A stretch of 64,000 bases of DNA from Hippopus hippopus (GCA_946811185.2 OX328096.1:52404252-52468251); one strand, 5' to 3'; positions 1 through 11,044 are shown, counted from the stretch's first letter. Translations and numbers: made by a program. The notes: generated by a model not told the origin, from the sequence alone.

Positions 1-1
1 G

Positions 2-661
2 TCTCTTTCAGACCTTTCTAGAGAATCTGGCTGGGAGACATTAAGAGAACGCAGAAACAAACATAAACTCATTCTTTTTTTCAAAATGGTTAATGGTCTA
101 GTTCCAAACTACCTATGCTCTCTTGTTCCGTCCACTATTGGAAGTAACACAACGTACAATCTCCGTAATTCTAATGACTTGGCAAACATAGTTTGTAGAA
201 CTAGCCTTTATATGAATTCTTTTCTGCCATCAGCTGTAAACGCATGGAACTCTTTGCCACAAGCTCCAAGAGAAACTAACTCTCTCTCATCGTTAAAACG
301 TTTGCTGAACATAGACAAACCCACTCTTTGTAAACTGTATTTTTATGGGGAAAGAAAAATGCAAATTATTCATACTCGACTTAGAAATAATTGTAGCGAT
401 CTAAAACAACATCTCTTCTGGAAAAATATTGTGGCTTCTCCTCTTTGTCGTTGCGGGGAAGTTGAATCTAATACCCACTATTTCTTTGAATGCAGATTTT
501 ATCATAACATTAGAACAACACTCAGACAACATATTAGCGCAAAATCTGCTTTTAATATTGATACTGTTCTTTTTGGAGACACTGAACTCTCCCTTGTCGA
601 AAACGAACAGATCTTCCATGCGGTTCATGATTACATTGGTAAAAGCAAGAGATTCTCTTAG
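2..661 (+). CDS. C-terminal part of a non-LTR (LINE) retrotransposon ORF2-like protein, cut by window start
   Basis: The frame is open from base 2, upstream of the first ATG at 86, to TAG at 659-661, so only the C-terminal ~219 residues are visible. The stretch from RESGWETL through HKLILFFKMVNGLVPNYL is typical of the region after the reverse transcriptase in Jockey/CR1-like LINE ORF2 proteins. It is followed by a Cys/His cluster (PLCRCGEVESNTHYFFEC, pattern CxC...H...C) that resembles the terminal zinc-knuckle motif of such elements. There are no internal stops, so the copy is fairly young. The catalytic domains lie outside the window. Clade assignment is not possible from this fragment. 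Confidence 0.8.
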   Translation, partial: SLSDLSRESGWETLRERRNKHKLILFFKMVNGLVPNYLCSLVPSTIGSNTTYNLRNSNDLANIVCRTSLYMNSFLPSAVNAWNSLPQAPRETNSLSSLKRLLNIDKPTLCKLYFYGERKMQIIHTRLRNNCSDLKQHLFWKNIVASPLCRCGEVESNTHYFFECRFYHNIRTTLRQHISAKSAFNIDTVLFGDTELSLVENEQIFHAVHDYIGKSKRFS

Positions 662-1050
662 TCTTAATCCAATCAAAGGTTAGATCCGTTGCTCCTCTTT
701 TCTGACAATGTACTGTCGCGAACATATATATACAAGTACAACTTTGTATCTTTTGTTGCCGCTCTGCTCAATCACTCAATCACGAATCACATTTCCTTTT
801 TTCTTTTTACTTTTTCAGATAATGAAGCCTTTTTGATCTTTACAATCATTACTACCTGTTTTTTGTGATAATCTTTTCTCTTCTTGATATTATTTGATAT
901 TATTGGCGTATCACGTGTTTCAACTTGGGGAGAGGAACTATATAAGCAACATGCTTTCGTTCCGATCCTTTTCACATTTATTTCTTGTATTGTATATGTA
1001 AATGTCAATGTATATTGAATAAAATATGTTTAAATTTAAATTAGTCTGGG
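662..1050 (+). mobile_element. Probable 3' UTR of the LINE
   Basis: AT-rich non-coding sequence directly after the LINE stop codon. A polyadenylation-type AATAAA lies at 1018-1023, followed by an A/T-only run. I infer that the element ends near 1050; no clear poly-A tail or target duplication is visible. Confidence 0.45.
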
Positions 1051-1389
1051 TCTAGACGGTACTATGATTTTTAATCATTCCGTATCGCAGTCTCCTTTCA
1101 CGATCTATATACGTACATGTCCATGGCAATGAACTGATAATCAGTTTCTTAATTAAACATATCATTTTTGACTAAGTGATGTCCGAATATATAAAAGGAA
1201 AAATGATCGGACTGGTACCCAGGCTAGTCTTGCTCTGCTCTATCCGTAAAAGCAGCTCGCTACCTTACCGTCGAGAAAACACCCTACTCCCTGTAATAAC
1301 TAGCTAATGAAATAAATTGGCTACAACAAGGGATTTTATTAGCATTTTTCTATGGACAGAGTGATGGGAAAAGGGGGCAAAAATACCAT
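1051..1389. other. Unassigned stretch
   Basis: No convincing ORF, RNA gene or repeat family recognised between the LINE end and the first family A copy. Confidence 0.5.
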
Positions 1390-1618
1390 TTAACTCTTTA
1401 CCAGATGACAAAATTTTGGGCTAGTCCAAATTGAAAGCATTTGCAGACGTCAAAATTACTATGACTCAAAAATGGAAATTTGCTTTGGGAAGAGTAGAAA
1501 ACATTGTGGGAAAAGGAGAAAATGCTGGTTACCAGCATTTTCTCCTTTTCCCATAATGTTTTCAAAAGGCCTCTTTCTTAGGGTCGTTAAAAGTCGGGAT
1601 TGTGTGGTAAAGGGTTAA
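1390..1618 (-). mobile_element. Family A TTAA MITE, near full length
   Basis: Starts TTAACTCTTTACCAGA and ends GGTAAAGGGTTAA. The central palindrome (around 1499-1562) is nearly perfect, with arms of roughly 33 bases meeting at TGGTTACCAG. TTAA is present at both ends, as expected for insertion at a TTAA target. Confidence 0.8.
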
Positions 1619-1653
1619 GCGAATTTCCACCACCATGAGTGAACAGTGTGTTG

Positions 1654-1882
1654 ACATTTTACCACGCAATCCCGTATTTTGATGATCCTTGGGAATTTTT
1701 TTTCTTCCTTGAAGCATTGTGGGGAAAGGAGAAAATGCTGCCTGTATGCATTTTCTCCATCTACCACAATGATTCCTACCGATTTAAAAACAAATCACAT
1801 AATTTTAGCCATAATTAATTTGTCGTCTGCATAAGCTTTGAATTTGGACAAGTGTGAAATTGTGTCGTCGGGCAAAGAGTTA
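1654..1882 (+). mobile_element. Family A MITE, diverged copy
   Basis: Recognisable by the TTACCACGCAATCCCG left part, a degraded hairpin near 1720-1772, the motif AATTTGTCGTCTGC and the terminal CAAAGAGTTA. Confidence 0.65.
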
Positions 1883-2136
1883 TAGGCCTAGAGGTTGTTT
1901 CGGACTATGAACTATCATAATGAAAAACAACAACACTTATATACATTCTCACTGTAAACTCACAGCTACAATGACCTAAAACTCATATAAATGGTAATTA
2001 CGAATTTTTGCGAGCTTTTATAATGTAATATCAGATTATCGGGCAAGTATCAAAGTCCAAAGTTCATGGACATAATAAAAGCAGTGAGCGTATGATTTAC
2101 GTAACGGCTGTATTTTTAAAACCCATTGTTTGATAT

Positions 2137-2392
2137 ACGCTCATGTCAAATGGAGGTTTAATGCCTCTGCAAAAGAGTATTGACCCTGGTCAGCCTGTCC
2201 AGTCCGAACAGGCTGACTTGGGTCGATGCTTTTTGCAATCGATCAATATTCTGCAAGGACCAGTGTACTCCATGATTCAGTCGGTTGTTAGGCAAAATGT
2301 ATTTTATGGATCCATATTTATATGATGGCTTGCTTGGTTTTATGCAGCACGGAGTTACACTTAACTCTCTTTTCCCAGAGCGCAACTCAAAT
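2137..2392 (+). mobile_element. Family C TIR element
   Basis: Begins CTCATGTCAAATGGAGGTTTAATGC and carries the internal CAGCCTG...CAGGCTGACTTGGGTCGA inverted segment. It then has the family C body (CATGATTCAGTCGGTTGTTAG) and ends in CCCAGAGCGCAACTCAAA. Short reading frames here are repeat-derived. Confidence 0.7.
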
Positions 2393-2590
2393 ATAATTTT
2401 GAAGTAAAGGAAATTCTCTTTGAAAAAAAACATGGTACGAAAAGGGGCAATTGCTGAGTACTAGCAAGTGCTCCTTTACACACAATGGTTTCAAAAAGTC
2501 ATACACGGTAGGGAAATGAAAACACGTATTTGCACTGTAAGAATTTACTTATATCATTTCATGGTTCATACTGGGAGGGAGTTGGATACT

Positions 2591-2800
2591 TTAAGTCTTT
2601 ACCAACCGATAAAAGTTTCGGTTTGCCCAAACTGAAATCTTCTGCAGACAACTGAGTAAATGTGACTAAGAAAATTGAAATTTGTTTTGGGAAGGGAAGA
2701 AAACATTGTTGGAAAAAGAGAAAATACCGGTACCAGCATTTGCTTTTTATCCACAATGTCTTCTAAAGCCATCTTCTTCATCGACTAGGATCGTCTTGTT
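2591..2800 (-). mobile_element. Family A MITE, degenerate
   Basis: Starts TTAAGTCTTTACCAAC; GCAGACAACTGAGTAAATG and an eroded central hairpin near 2700-2762 follow. The right end has lost its TTAA. Confidence 0.6.
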
Positions 2801-2829
2801 CACCACTCCTGAAAATGTAAGTGAAGTGA

Positions 2830-3045
2830 CCGTGGCTGTGAGGTGAGCGTCGGTCTCGTAATCATTAGGTTCGATTACCGGGAGCGGGTGCAAACTTTGG
2901 GACCACATGTTCGGCGCGAGTACTGATGTAGTGTCCAGGAAGCAGAATCGAGAGAGACAGGTATAATTTTAGAGAACTGGTTTCTCAATCGATGTACAAT
3001 AGAGATGTTTAAACTAAATGTAAACAATGAAGACAGGCTCTTTTC
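2830..3045 (+). mobile_element. tRNA-derived SINE, copy 1
   Basis: A tRNA-like head contains a box B-like GGTTCGATTACC near 2868. It is followed by a body with GGCGCGAGTACTGATG and AAGCAGAATCGAGAGAGA, and a tail GTTTCTCAATCGATGTA. The same body recurs at 22,016-22,130 (+) and 50,985-51,225 (-). Confidence 0.65.
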
Positions 3046-3113
3046 ATTTTCAAAAAAAAGTGTTCTTTTCGTCGTAAATCTATATGGCGGAAACATAGTG
3101 ATGTCCTGAACCA

Positions 3114-3345
3114 TTAACTCTTTTATCAAACGACAGAAAAATCAGACCGGTCCAAACTGAAAGCGTTTGCAGACGACAAATTAAAATATTACTAAAATGG
3201 TGAGATTTGTCTTTGATGGGATAGAAAACATTGTGGAAAAAGGAGAAAATGCTGGTTACCAGCATTTTCTTCTTTTTCCACATTGTTTTCAAAAGTCCTT
3301 TATTCGCAGGGTCTTTGAAAGTCTGAATTGTTTAGTAAGGGTCAA
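3114..3345 (-). mobile_element. Family A MITE
   Basis: Starts TTAACTCTTTTATCAAACGA. The strong hairpin at about 3225-3290 is centred on GGTTACC. The right terminus has decayed. Confidence 0.72.
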
Positions 3346-3360
3346 TATTCACTTGTTGCT

Positions 3361-3545
3361 TTAACTCTTTAGGGCCTACTAAATGAAAAAAAAATTAGGC
3401 TCGTCCAAGTCAAACGACAATTAATTGTAGTTAAAATGAGGGGATTTCTCATTAAACCAGAAAACACTGTTGAAATAGGAGAAAATACTGATTACAAACC
3501 GTCTTTTCCGTTTGTCACAATGTTTTCAAAAGTCTGTTTCCAACA
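3361..3545 (-). mobile_element. Family A MITE, shortened
   Basis: Starts TTAACTCTTTAGGGCC and retains an eroded hairpin (3461-3530). It ends without a recognisable right terminus. Confidence 0.55.
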
Positions 3546-3796
3546 TGTATATTAGTATGTTTCATCATTCCTAGATATTAGTATGTTTCATCAAAAAAAA
3601 AACTAAATCAGAATAAAGATCACTTGTTTTAGCATGAACGCTTGAAGGAAAAGGTTAACTTTGTATATAGGTAGACGTGGCCTGTGATTGAGGTTACGCA
3701 GGATAACGCGTCCAGGGTATATGTTTACGGAGACAAAGTGCACTCTACTTAGATTATATTTTTTTATAATTCATGGTCAGATGCTTTTTTTTTGTT

Positions 3797-4026
3797 CCCT
3801 TTACCACACAATCCCGAGTTATAATGAGCCTGAGGAAAAAGCCTTTTGAAAACATTCCGAGAAAAGAAGAAAATGCTGGAAACCAGCTTTTTCTCCTTTT
3901 TTCCACAACGTTTTCTACCATTTCAAAAACAAAGTAGGCTTACCTCATTTGAGCAACATTCAATTTGTAGTCTGCAAAGGCTTTCAGTTCAGGCACATCT
4001 AAAATTGACGTCTAGTAAAGGGTTAA
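3797..4026 (+). mobile_element. Family A MITE, near full length
   Basis: CCCTTTACCACACAATCCCGA at the left, hairpin at 3850-3912, TTTGTAGTCTGCAAAGGC, then AGTAAAGGGTTAA at the right. It abuts the next family A copy head to tail. Confidence 0.78.
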
Positions 4027-4252
4027 CAACACCCATCCCGAGTTTTAACGACCTTAAAGGAGACGTCTTTTGAAAATTTTGTGGAAAAAGGAGAAAATGC
4101 CTACAATAAGCATTTTCTCCTTTTTCTTACAGTGTTTTCCATCTGTCCAGAAACAATTTCTTCAATTCAGCCGTTGGCTTTCTAGCATTGTTGCAAACAC
4201 ATTGAATTTGGACAAATGAAAATGATTATGTTGAGTAAAGAGTAAAACTTTG
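4027..4252 (+). mobile_element. Family A MITE, second of a head-to-tail pair
   Basis: Follows the previous copy directly: CATCCCGAGTTTTAACGACC, a hairpin with a CATTTTCTCCTTTTTC arm, and an end resembling GAGTAAAGAGTAA. Confidence 0.68.
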
Positions 4253-4945
4253 CCCCCTTATAAAACACAATATGTAATACATACGAAATATTTCGAGGGG
4301 AATTACTACAGAAGCTGGTGTTATGACGCATCATCTCTATACTTTTTAACCCCGAGGAGCCTTTACTGGAAAATGCAGAAAGGCCTGCTAGCTTCCTTAC
4401 GTAAACTACTATAATTTTCTATAACATGGTACATACAGAAGTTTTTCTGGGGCCTTTTTATATATAAACCACATTCACTTCATATATCATAGAGGAACAA
4501 CCTATATTCATTAGATCTACATCAATAAGATTGGTAAAATATGCAGTGACCTTATTTCCTCTCAGCTATGCTATATAATTGGTTGGCATAAAATGGGATA
4601 TATGAGGTAAATGGTCTGTATACGTGATCAGAACTAGGCAGCTTCGTGTCGTTACTAATTTTAGAACATATGGGTTTTTTTCCCCCGATGAATAGCGTGC
4701 GCCTGATATAGCTTCCTTCGCTCTGATTGGTCAATTAGAAAAATCGCGCCATGATATAATACTCATTCGATTCATGCATTCTTCAATCTAAACAAGAGGA
4801 GCAGTAGACCCACGCGACTCTACGGAAAAGCAAGTAAGTTGAGTTTTATAAATATAATAGGCTGAAACTTTTACGTGAATATAAATTAAGAATTTAAGAA
4901 GCATGCTATCTAGATATAGATATCTTATTTGGAGTTCTGGATTTT
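4253..4945. other. Unassigned stretch
   Basis: AT-rich sequence with only short ORFs (about 60 residues or less). I see no recognisable gene, RNA or repeat. Confidence 0.5.
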
Positions 4946-5175
4946 TAACACCAGACGACAAAATTTTATAGATTTACATGTACTTTTCCAACTTGAGAGC
5001 ATTTGCAGAAGACACGTAAAATGTAGCTTAAATAATGGATGTGTCTTTCAACGGAAAAAAAAACATAGTGTGAAAAGGAGAAAATGCTGGTTCCAGCATT
5101 TTCTCCTTTTCCCACAATGTTTTCCAAAGTTTTCTTCCATGCGGCCTTTAAAACACGAGGTTGTATAGAAGAATG
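4946..5175 (-). mobile_element. Family A MITE
   Basis: Starts TTTAACACCAGACGACAAAA. The central hairpin at about 5063-5125 is well kept. The right end has lost the GGTAAAGGG terminus. Confidence 0.7.
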
Positions 5176-5287
5176 TAAATATATTTTATTTGACAGAAGA
5201 CGAAATTGCTTGTTACGTAACTAGACATCTAGTCTGGAATCGATTTTCACCAAAAACGTTTCAGTCACATGTACAGGCCTACACGTA

Positions 5288-5430
5288 GTAACTTTTCACC
5301 AGACAACATCGATTTGAATTTTTCCGAACTAAAAGCATTTGCAGACTATGAATTAATTAGGCTCAAATGCTGTGCTTTGTCTTTGAAAGGGTAGAAAATA
5401 TTTTTAGGGAAAGAATACCTTCAATCTGAA
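5288..5430 (-). mobile_element. Family A MITE, left half only
   Basis: AACTTTTCACCAGACAAC...GTAGAAAATATTTTTAGGG matches the left half. The copy stops where the palindrome should begin. Confidence 0.5.
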
Positions 5431-5709
5431 AGGTTGCTCCGACGCTATTTTGTGATTGTTTCTCCGCCACACAGTAACATATTTAACATCGGAGCTATAG
5501 TCACCAAACCGGGGTTAGCCACGAGCATGTATCTTGGTTGTAGGAATATTTGTGGAAACATTGTGGTAAAATGGAGGGATAGATAGCATGGTACAAGTAA
5601 ATTTCAGTCCTTTTACCACTGCAAGACGACTTTAAAGAGCGTTTGCATATTGTTGTATTCTACCGAAGAATGTAATGGCAGCTAGAATTCCCTATACTGG
5701 GATGCAATG

Positions 5710-5924
5710 GTAACCCTCAACCCGCAAAATAAGTGAATTGAAACTTTCAAGCCGATAGTAAGAACTCAACTTATTTCATAGCTATTTTTTTATGTTTTTT
5801 ATTGGGGGTGTCTCCTAATTGAACAGTGTAGATCTTCGATCAGACTTCACGTTCTGTGCAGTCTGATCTTGTTCTGTACTGTCTGCAAAGGTTCTCAAGT
5901 CGCGCTTAGCAGTCTAAGGGTTAA
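5710..5924 (-). mobile_element. Family B TTAA MITE
   Basis: Ends AGTCTAAGGGTTAA. The central hairpin pairs GATCAGACTTCACG with TGCAGTCTGATC (5838-5868). The body carries the AAACTTTCAAGCCGATAGTA block typical of the family. Confidence 0.68.
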
Positions 5925-6427
5925 AACACAAACGTGTAACGTAATATTGGTTCTAGTTCTATTCCAAGATCGAGTAGGCGATTCACATGCAAGTGTACTT
6001 GTGTTACGACATACGCAGTGAACTTTGCTTGTTTCATAAAACACACGTGTATGATAGAATCCACTACACAGGTAAAGAGATTATTTGAGCGGTTTTTTTT
6101 TTCCTCATTTCGTGATCACGTATACATCGCTGACTGTTTTGTTAATTTGTTTCACACGTATATATCATTTTCAAATAAAGATTTCCATATCCTTTTCTGT
6201 TATATTTTCAGGGTAGGCCTATTTCAAAACTTTTTTTTTTTTGCATCAAGATTTTTATTAAATATTGACACTCTTTCGTGCAGGCCTACTAAACTGAATT
6301 ATTCTGCTTTATTATTGCTTAATTATTTGCATATCGCGAATATGTTTATTGTCCCACAAGTGATAAAGCTGTTGTGTGAAATATTAGCATAATTGACAAC
6401 TTGGATAGGTTCACAAATGACCCTGAT
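5925..6427. other. Unassigned stretch
   Basis: A 124-residue Phe-rich reading frame (6018-6392) looks like translated poly-T sequence. Nothing else is supported. Confidence 0.45.
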
Positions 6428-6694
6428 AAATGAGTCACGCTCTGGCAAAAGGGGGCTTAATGCATCTGTGATGGGTGATACCAAGTCAGCTATCACTTCA
6501 TTATTGATCATTACCACCCATTTTGTCTAACAATCAACTGAATCATGAGGTAGAATGCTCTTTTGACATGCAGAAAATTTATCAAACGCAGAAAGTTTCG
6601 GCCCAGGTCAGCCTGTGCGGACAACGCAGGCTGACTTGGGTTGATACTTTTTGCAAATGCATCAAGTCCCTTTTCACAGAGCATAGCTCAAATT
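6428..6694 (-). mobile_element. Family C TIR element
   Basis: TIRs ATGAGTCACGCTCTGGC at the left and CACAGAGCATAGCTCA at the right. The reverse-orientation body has GTCTAACAATCAACTGAATCATG and the GTCAGCCTG/CAGGCTGAC hairpin. Confidence 0.72.
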
Positions 6695-7024
6695 TCGTTT
6701 TAATCCATATGGGTTGTTCTGTTAAAAGTATATTCAATCAGTTTTAATAAGTAATCTCAAAAGAGCCAAAATAATTCAAGGTATGAATTTACAGGGTTTT
6801 TTTTATTCGTTGATGTGTGTTTTTTCTTTAGCCAGAACATCTCATCAAAGCGAACAATGTTGAAGAAATATCAGATATCTATAAAAGGTTCGAAAAACAA
6901 AACAAAAAAACTGCAGAAAAGGCAATTCAAGTTGTGATACGCACTAACGTATTCGAACGATTTGTATGAGAATATCTCACCATAGCGAACAATGTGGAAA
7001 AAAAGATTAGACTGCTATACAAGA

Positions 7025-7295
7025 TTCGATTGTTTGTTTGTACTGGAGTTTAACGCTGTTTTAGCAGCGAAGGTCATATCACGGCAGTCAGTGCACTTAG
7101 GCATGTATTTCCTGGCTTTCTCACACCAGTAATGACAGAACTTTCTTTTCTAGCCACTAACTACTTTTCTCGCATGCATCAGGGGTGAGAGGCGAAAGAT
7201 CGCCGGAAAGAAAGGTAACCTCAACCGGGTATCGAACGCGCAACCATCAGGCCATGTGTCAGATATTCTGACCACTGAACTACCCAGCCGGGCAC
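7025..7295 (-). mobile_element. tRNA-derived SINE (minus strand)
   Basis: On the minus strand a tRNA-like head (GCCCGGCTGGGTAGTTCAGT..., box B-like GTTCGATACC) lies at 7215-7295. A body with a TAGTTAGTGGCTAGAAAAG motif follows; it is shared with the SINE at 50,795. It is SINE-derived, not a tRNA gene: no proper acceptor stem and a long body. Confidence 0.6.
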
Positions 7296-7497
7296 AAGAT
7301 TGTAAGAAAAAAGCTATCACAGTCGTGATAAGGACGAACGAACAGAATTAATCGAAGCACCTATAAAACAACAGCTCAACATAGAGACAATGTAGACAAA
7401 AAGACCAGAATGCCATACAAGTTAAAAAAAAACACTGTCAGAAAAGGTAACCGCAGTCGTGATATGCACTAATGGACCGACTTTGTTGAACGATTTG

Positions 7498-7709
7498 TTA
7501 ACTCTTAGACTGCTAAGCGCGACTCACTGACCTTTTGCAGACAGTGTGGATCAAGATCAGACTGCACAGAACGTGCAGTCTGATCTTCGATCTACACTGT
7601 CCGATAAGGAGATATTATTACCCAAAACATAACTTTGAACTAGCAGTATTTGGGTTTTTACTATCGAATTGAACATTTTATATTAGGTGTTTAGCAGAAT
7701 AAGGGTTAA
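7498..7709 (+). mobile_element. Family B TTAA MITE, full length
   Basis: Begins TTAACTCTTAGACTGCTAAG and ends TAAGGGTTAA. Central hairpin at 7551-7594 (GATCAGACTGCAC / GTGCAGTCTGATC). A good reference copy of the family. Confidence 0.8.
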
Positions 7710-7784
7710 AGTACAGAAGGATAAAGTCCAAGTTTATGTCGTTATTATAATCATCTAATTGTGGGATGGAATAATCATGTCGGA

Positions 7785-7983
7785 TTAACCGTTTGCCATA
7801 CTATTCCGAGTTTTAACGAAGAAGCTTTTTGAAAATACTGTTGGAAAAGGAGAAAATGCTGGTAACCAGCATTTTCTATTTTTCTCACAATGTTTTCTAC
7901 CTTATCAAAGAAAGAAATCATCATTTGAGCTACTTTCAAGTTGTCGTCTGCAAATGTTTTCATTTTGACCGGTATGGGGTTAA
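7785..7983 (+). mobile_element. Family A MITE
   Basis: TTAACCGTTTGCCATACT at the left, hairpin at 7832-7895, TTGTCGTCTGCAAATG, and GGGGTTAA at the right. Confidence 0.75.
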
Positions 7984-8022
7984 CACATTACATCCCGATA
8001 CAATTTTGATGCAGACGACTTC

Positions 8023-8272
8023 TAACCCTTTAGGAACAATTTTCTTTTTTTTTAAAGCAAACGACAAGACATGAAAGTAGTCCAAATTCATAGAATTTGC
8101 AGACGACAAATTATAAACGGCTCATATGGAAGAAATTGTCATTGAAAGGGTAGAAAATATTGTGGATGAAGGAGAAAATGCTGGTTTCCAGCATTTCCTC
8201 CTTTTCCTAGAATGTTTTCAAAAGACTTCTTCTTCGAGGTCGATAAAACTCGGGATCGTGTGGTACAGGTTG
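8023..8272 (-). mobile_element. Family A MITE
   Basis: TAACCCTTTAGGAAC, an inserted T-rich run, GCAGACGACAAATTA, a hairpin at 8155-8220 and a weak right end GTGGTACAGGTTGAA. Confidence 0.65.
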
Positions 8273-8275
8273 AAC

Positions 8276-8466
8276 GAACCTTAGAAAAGAGCTTTGGAAA
8301 ACATACTGGGAAAAGAATGAGATGCTGGTAACTTCTTTTTTTATTACACAGCGTTTTCTATCCTTACAAGGATAAATCGTATCATTTTAGACACATTCAA
8401 ATTTTCTTCTGTACATGCTGTTAATTTGGACAAGTCTAAAATTTTTGTCGTCTGGCTAAGAGTTAG
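8276..8466 (+). mobile_element. Family A MITE, eroded
   Basis: Lost its left end and most of the hairpin. The right part, TAAAATTTTTGTCGTCTGGC then TAAGAGTTAG, is diagnostic. Confidence 0.55.
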
Positions 8467-8739
8467 AAAAGCGCATGCCCAAAAAAAGATCTATTGATAT
8501 AACCAACATAAAGTAAAATCTGATATATGAGCACATGTATGAAAACACTGTGCCTAAAGGAGAATTTAGTAGCTCTTTCTCCTTTTGGTCATACTATGTT
8601 TTCACAAGTATTCAGCCTGAAGACTCGAAAATTGGCTTGAGGGAAGTAAAACGTTTGTACTAAATCAATAATACTAGTTAGGCTACTACTAAATCAATTT
8701 TACCAGTAAACCATTTTAACTCGAACACGATCAAACGCT

Positions 8740-8880
8740 TTCACTGCAGTGGGCAACTTACTCGTACTTGCATTTGCGGACGGTGTAAATCAAGATTAGA
8801 CCGCACAGAACTTGAATTCTGATCTTTGATCTACGCCGTCCTTTACTGCATTCTAAGCGGGAATCAAACTACCTGTTTAC
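8740..8880 (+). mobile_element. Family B MITE, decayed
   Basis: GCGGACGGTGTAAATCAAGA and CTGATCTTTGATCTACGCC flank an eroded hairpin. No intact ends. Confidence 0.45.
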
Positions 8881-8957
8881 TTTGAATGGAATTGTTCTTA
8901 TTGCGTGAAAATATTTGAATTCATTTATTTGGCAACGAAAGTTAAGCCTAGGTATTT

Positions 8958-9435
8958 AAGCCATACCCTGTGAAAAAGAGGGTTTAACCCTTTCCCAAGC
9001 TGCAAATTTTGGACCAGACCAAATTCAAAGCATTTTGCAGATGACAAATTAACGGTTGCTAAAAAGATGATTTTTCTATATGATAGGGTAGAAAACATTG
9101 TGGGAAAAGGAGAAAATGCTGGTTACCAGCATTTTCTCCTTTTCCCACAATGTCTTCAAAAGGCTTCTATTCCTGACCCGTAAAAACCAGGGATTGTTTG
9201 GGAAAGGGTTAATGCATCAGCAAAAAGTTTCGAAAACCTTGGTCGAAACCTTTTGCTATGGGTCAGTTTTCTGCTTGTCAAAATACCTATCTACCTCATG
9301 ATTCAGTAAGTTGTTAGACAAAACGGATTTTTTTGATCCATCAGTAGTTATGTGATGCCTTGCTTGGTATAATACATCACGGGAGATACATAAAATCCTC
9401 TTCTACCCAGAGAGCCGGTCATTTTTACCTCGGCT
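8958..9435 (+). mobile_element. Family C element containing a nested family A copy
   Basis: The left part (GCCATACCCTGTGAAAAAGA then GGGTTTAA) is interrupted at 8984-9212 by a complete family A element and resumes as TTAATGCATCAGCAAAAAG. Other family C copies read GGGTTTAATGCATCTGC without interruption, so the insertion duplicated TTAA. Confidence 0.75.
8984..9212 (-). mobile_element. Family A MITE nested in family C, with TTAA duplication
   Basis: TTAACCCTTTCCCAAGC to GGAAAGGGTTAA. The central palindrome at 9091-9157 is almost perfect (arms about 33 bases). The host site is known from empty family C copies. Confidence 0.85.
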
Positions 9436-9439
9436 GTTT

Positions 9440-10334
9440 GTCATAGCCTTGGAGTCGTTGTCGTCGTCGTCGTCGTGCAAAAACATTTTGTAATATCTCT
9501 TTTATTACTGAAGATATTTACTATTAACTGTTAACTATCAAAAGGGGAACTCATACAACAGGGGCAGATAACCATCAAAGTATTTTTTACAAAGTCATGC
9601 CCTTTTTTCGACTTAGAATTTTCACTGGAAATCAAGCACTTGCAGCCATGCGTTGGCACCCGCATGCTTTTTTTTTTTTTCAAGTTATTAATGGATTATC
9701 GATAAATCGAAATCTAGTCAAATGAATTATTGATAAATTAGGATCGAAATCCAGCAACAAAGTCGAACCTTTAAAATGAATCGTATTTTGATGTAAGTGT
9801 CCTTTTTCCAAACGAACTTGGCATTTTTTTTTTATTTCAGAAGACATCCTGTCATGCCCCGTGATAGAAAATATTATAAGACATGCTTGAAGAAAGTGTT
9901 AATTGCTTCTCGGAAGCTTTCGATCTATTTCCCTCGATATCTTTCATTTAATGCATTTCCCTTGTTACACGTATTTTTACCGGTGTCGTATGAGTTGTAT
10001 CTAAAAATAACATGTTTGTACACAAAGGACTCACAATCGGGAAAGCCTTGTCGACAGTTCATTGTTTGTAGGTAGTCATCAATAGTTAGTAAATCGGTTA
10101 TCTTTGTCCAAGTAAATAGAAAAATGTTTTTGTTTGTGTGAATGGGGTTTTACACCGCTTTCGACACATACTCATATACGTGTCTTTCCTTGGTATCAAA
10201 AGCACTAGGCTGGAGCTAAGCTGTGCATTGCCCAGGGAAACCTCTAAATGACTAAAGTAGAGGTCGAATCAGGATTTCCTGGTAACGAATCTGACGCTTG
10301 AATTGCGGAACGATAGCGGGTCCCTATATGGAAA
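9440..10334. other. Unassigned stretch with a short GTC microsatellite
   Basis: Contains a GTCGTCGTCGTC run at about 9457-9475 and poly-T tracts. A 92-residue reading frame (9797-10075) has no recognisable domain. Confidence 0.45.
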
Positions 10335-10577
10335 CTTACTACTTCATTTGGACCAAACGGTATATAGTATTATACTCGCTCTAATTCAAAGCTTTTACAG
10401 AACACAATTTAAATTTGGTTCAGATCATTGGATTTATCTTTGATTTGAAAGGGAAGAAAAAATGTAGGAAATGGAGTAAATGCTGGTTAACAGCATTTTC
10501 TTCTTTTCCCAGAATATTTCTAGAAGCCTTCTTTCTCAGAGTTTATTAAATCTTAGGATTATTTGGTAAAGGGTTGA
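10335..10577 (-). mobile_element. Family A MITE, diverged
   Basis: GGACCAAACGGTATATAG at the left, an eroded hairpin at 10,452-10,515, and GGTAAAGGGTTGA at the right. Confidence 0.6.
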
Positions 10578-10619
10578 AGTGCTAAAAAGTAAACCCCAAA
10601 ATATTGTGATTTCAAAGTA

Positions 10620-10752
10620 TCTTATTTCCAGCAAAATCTTGCAGGATAAGGAAATGTAGATCAAAGATCAGATTGCACTTTTGTGCAGACTGATCTTGGT
10701 CTATACCGTCTGCAAATGGCACTCAAGTGCGCTTAGTAGCCTCGTGGTTAAT
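10620..10752 (-). mobile_element. Family B MITE, part
   Basis: Hairpin GATCAGATTGCAC / TGCAGACTGATC, then CCGTCTGCAAATGG and a right end CTCGTGGTTAA. Confidence 0.55.
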
Positions 10753-11044
10753 TGGGGGCTGATACAGGATGAAAAATCGTCTTACCACTCTGTATGACCT
10801 ATCCCACTCTTTCATGTTGCCCCCATGCGAATTTAAGTGTTCATGGTGTTATAGTTGGACTTTGAACCAAGCGTGTTGTCATATAAACCACTGAAATCTA
10901 AAAATATTCATCATTCGATTATATTCATCATTCGATTGCCATATTAGGATAGGAGCAGTCATTGATTTTTTTAAAGGTAAATTTAGAAAAGCAATTAACT
11001 TTTTTTTATATATACTTTTCAATCATACTTCATTTTAAACCATG

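Noticed and set aside
3846..4073. Recurring short ORFs starting MKTF/MWEK.. with KKKMLVTS.. (here and at 3,080, 7,829, 9,098, 16,930, 23,331)
   Set aside because: They are translations of the family A palindrome, not genes; the similarity is repeat-derived.
6018..6392. 124-codon Phe-rich ORF
   Set aside because: Product of T-rich sequence; no signal peptide plus domain or homologue recognised.
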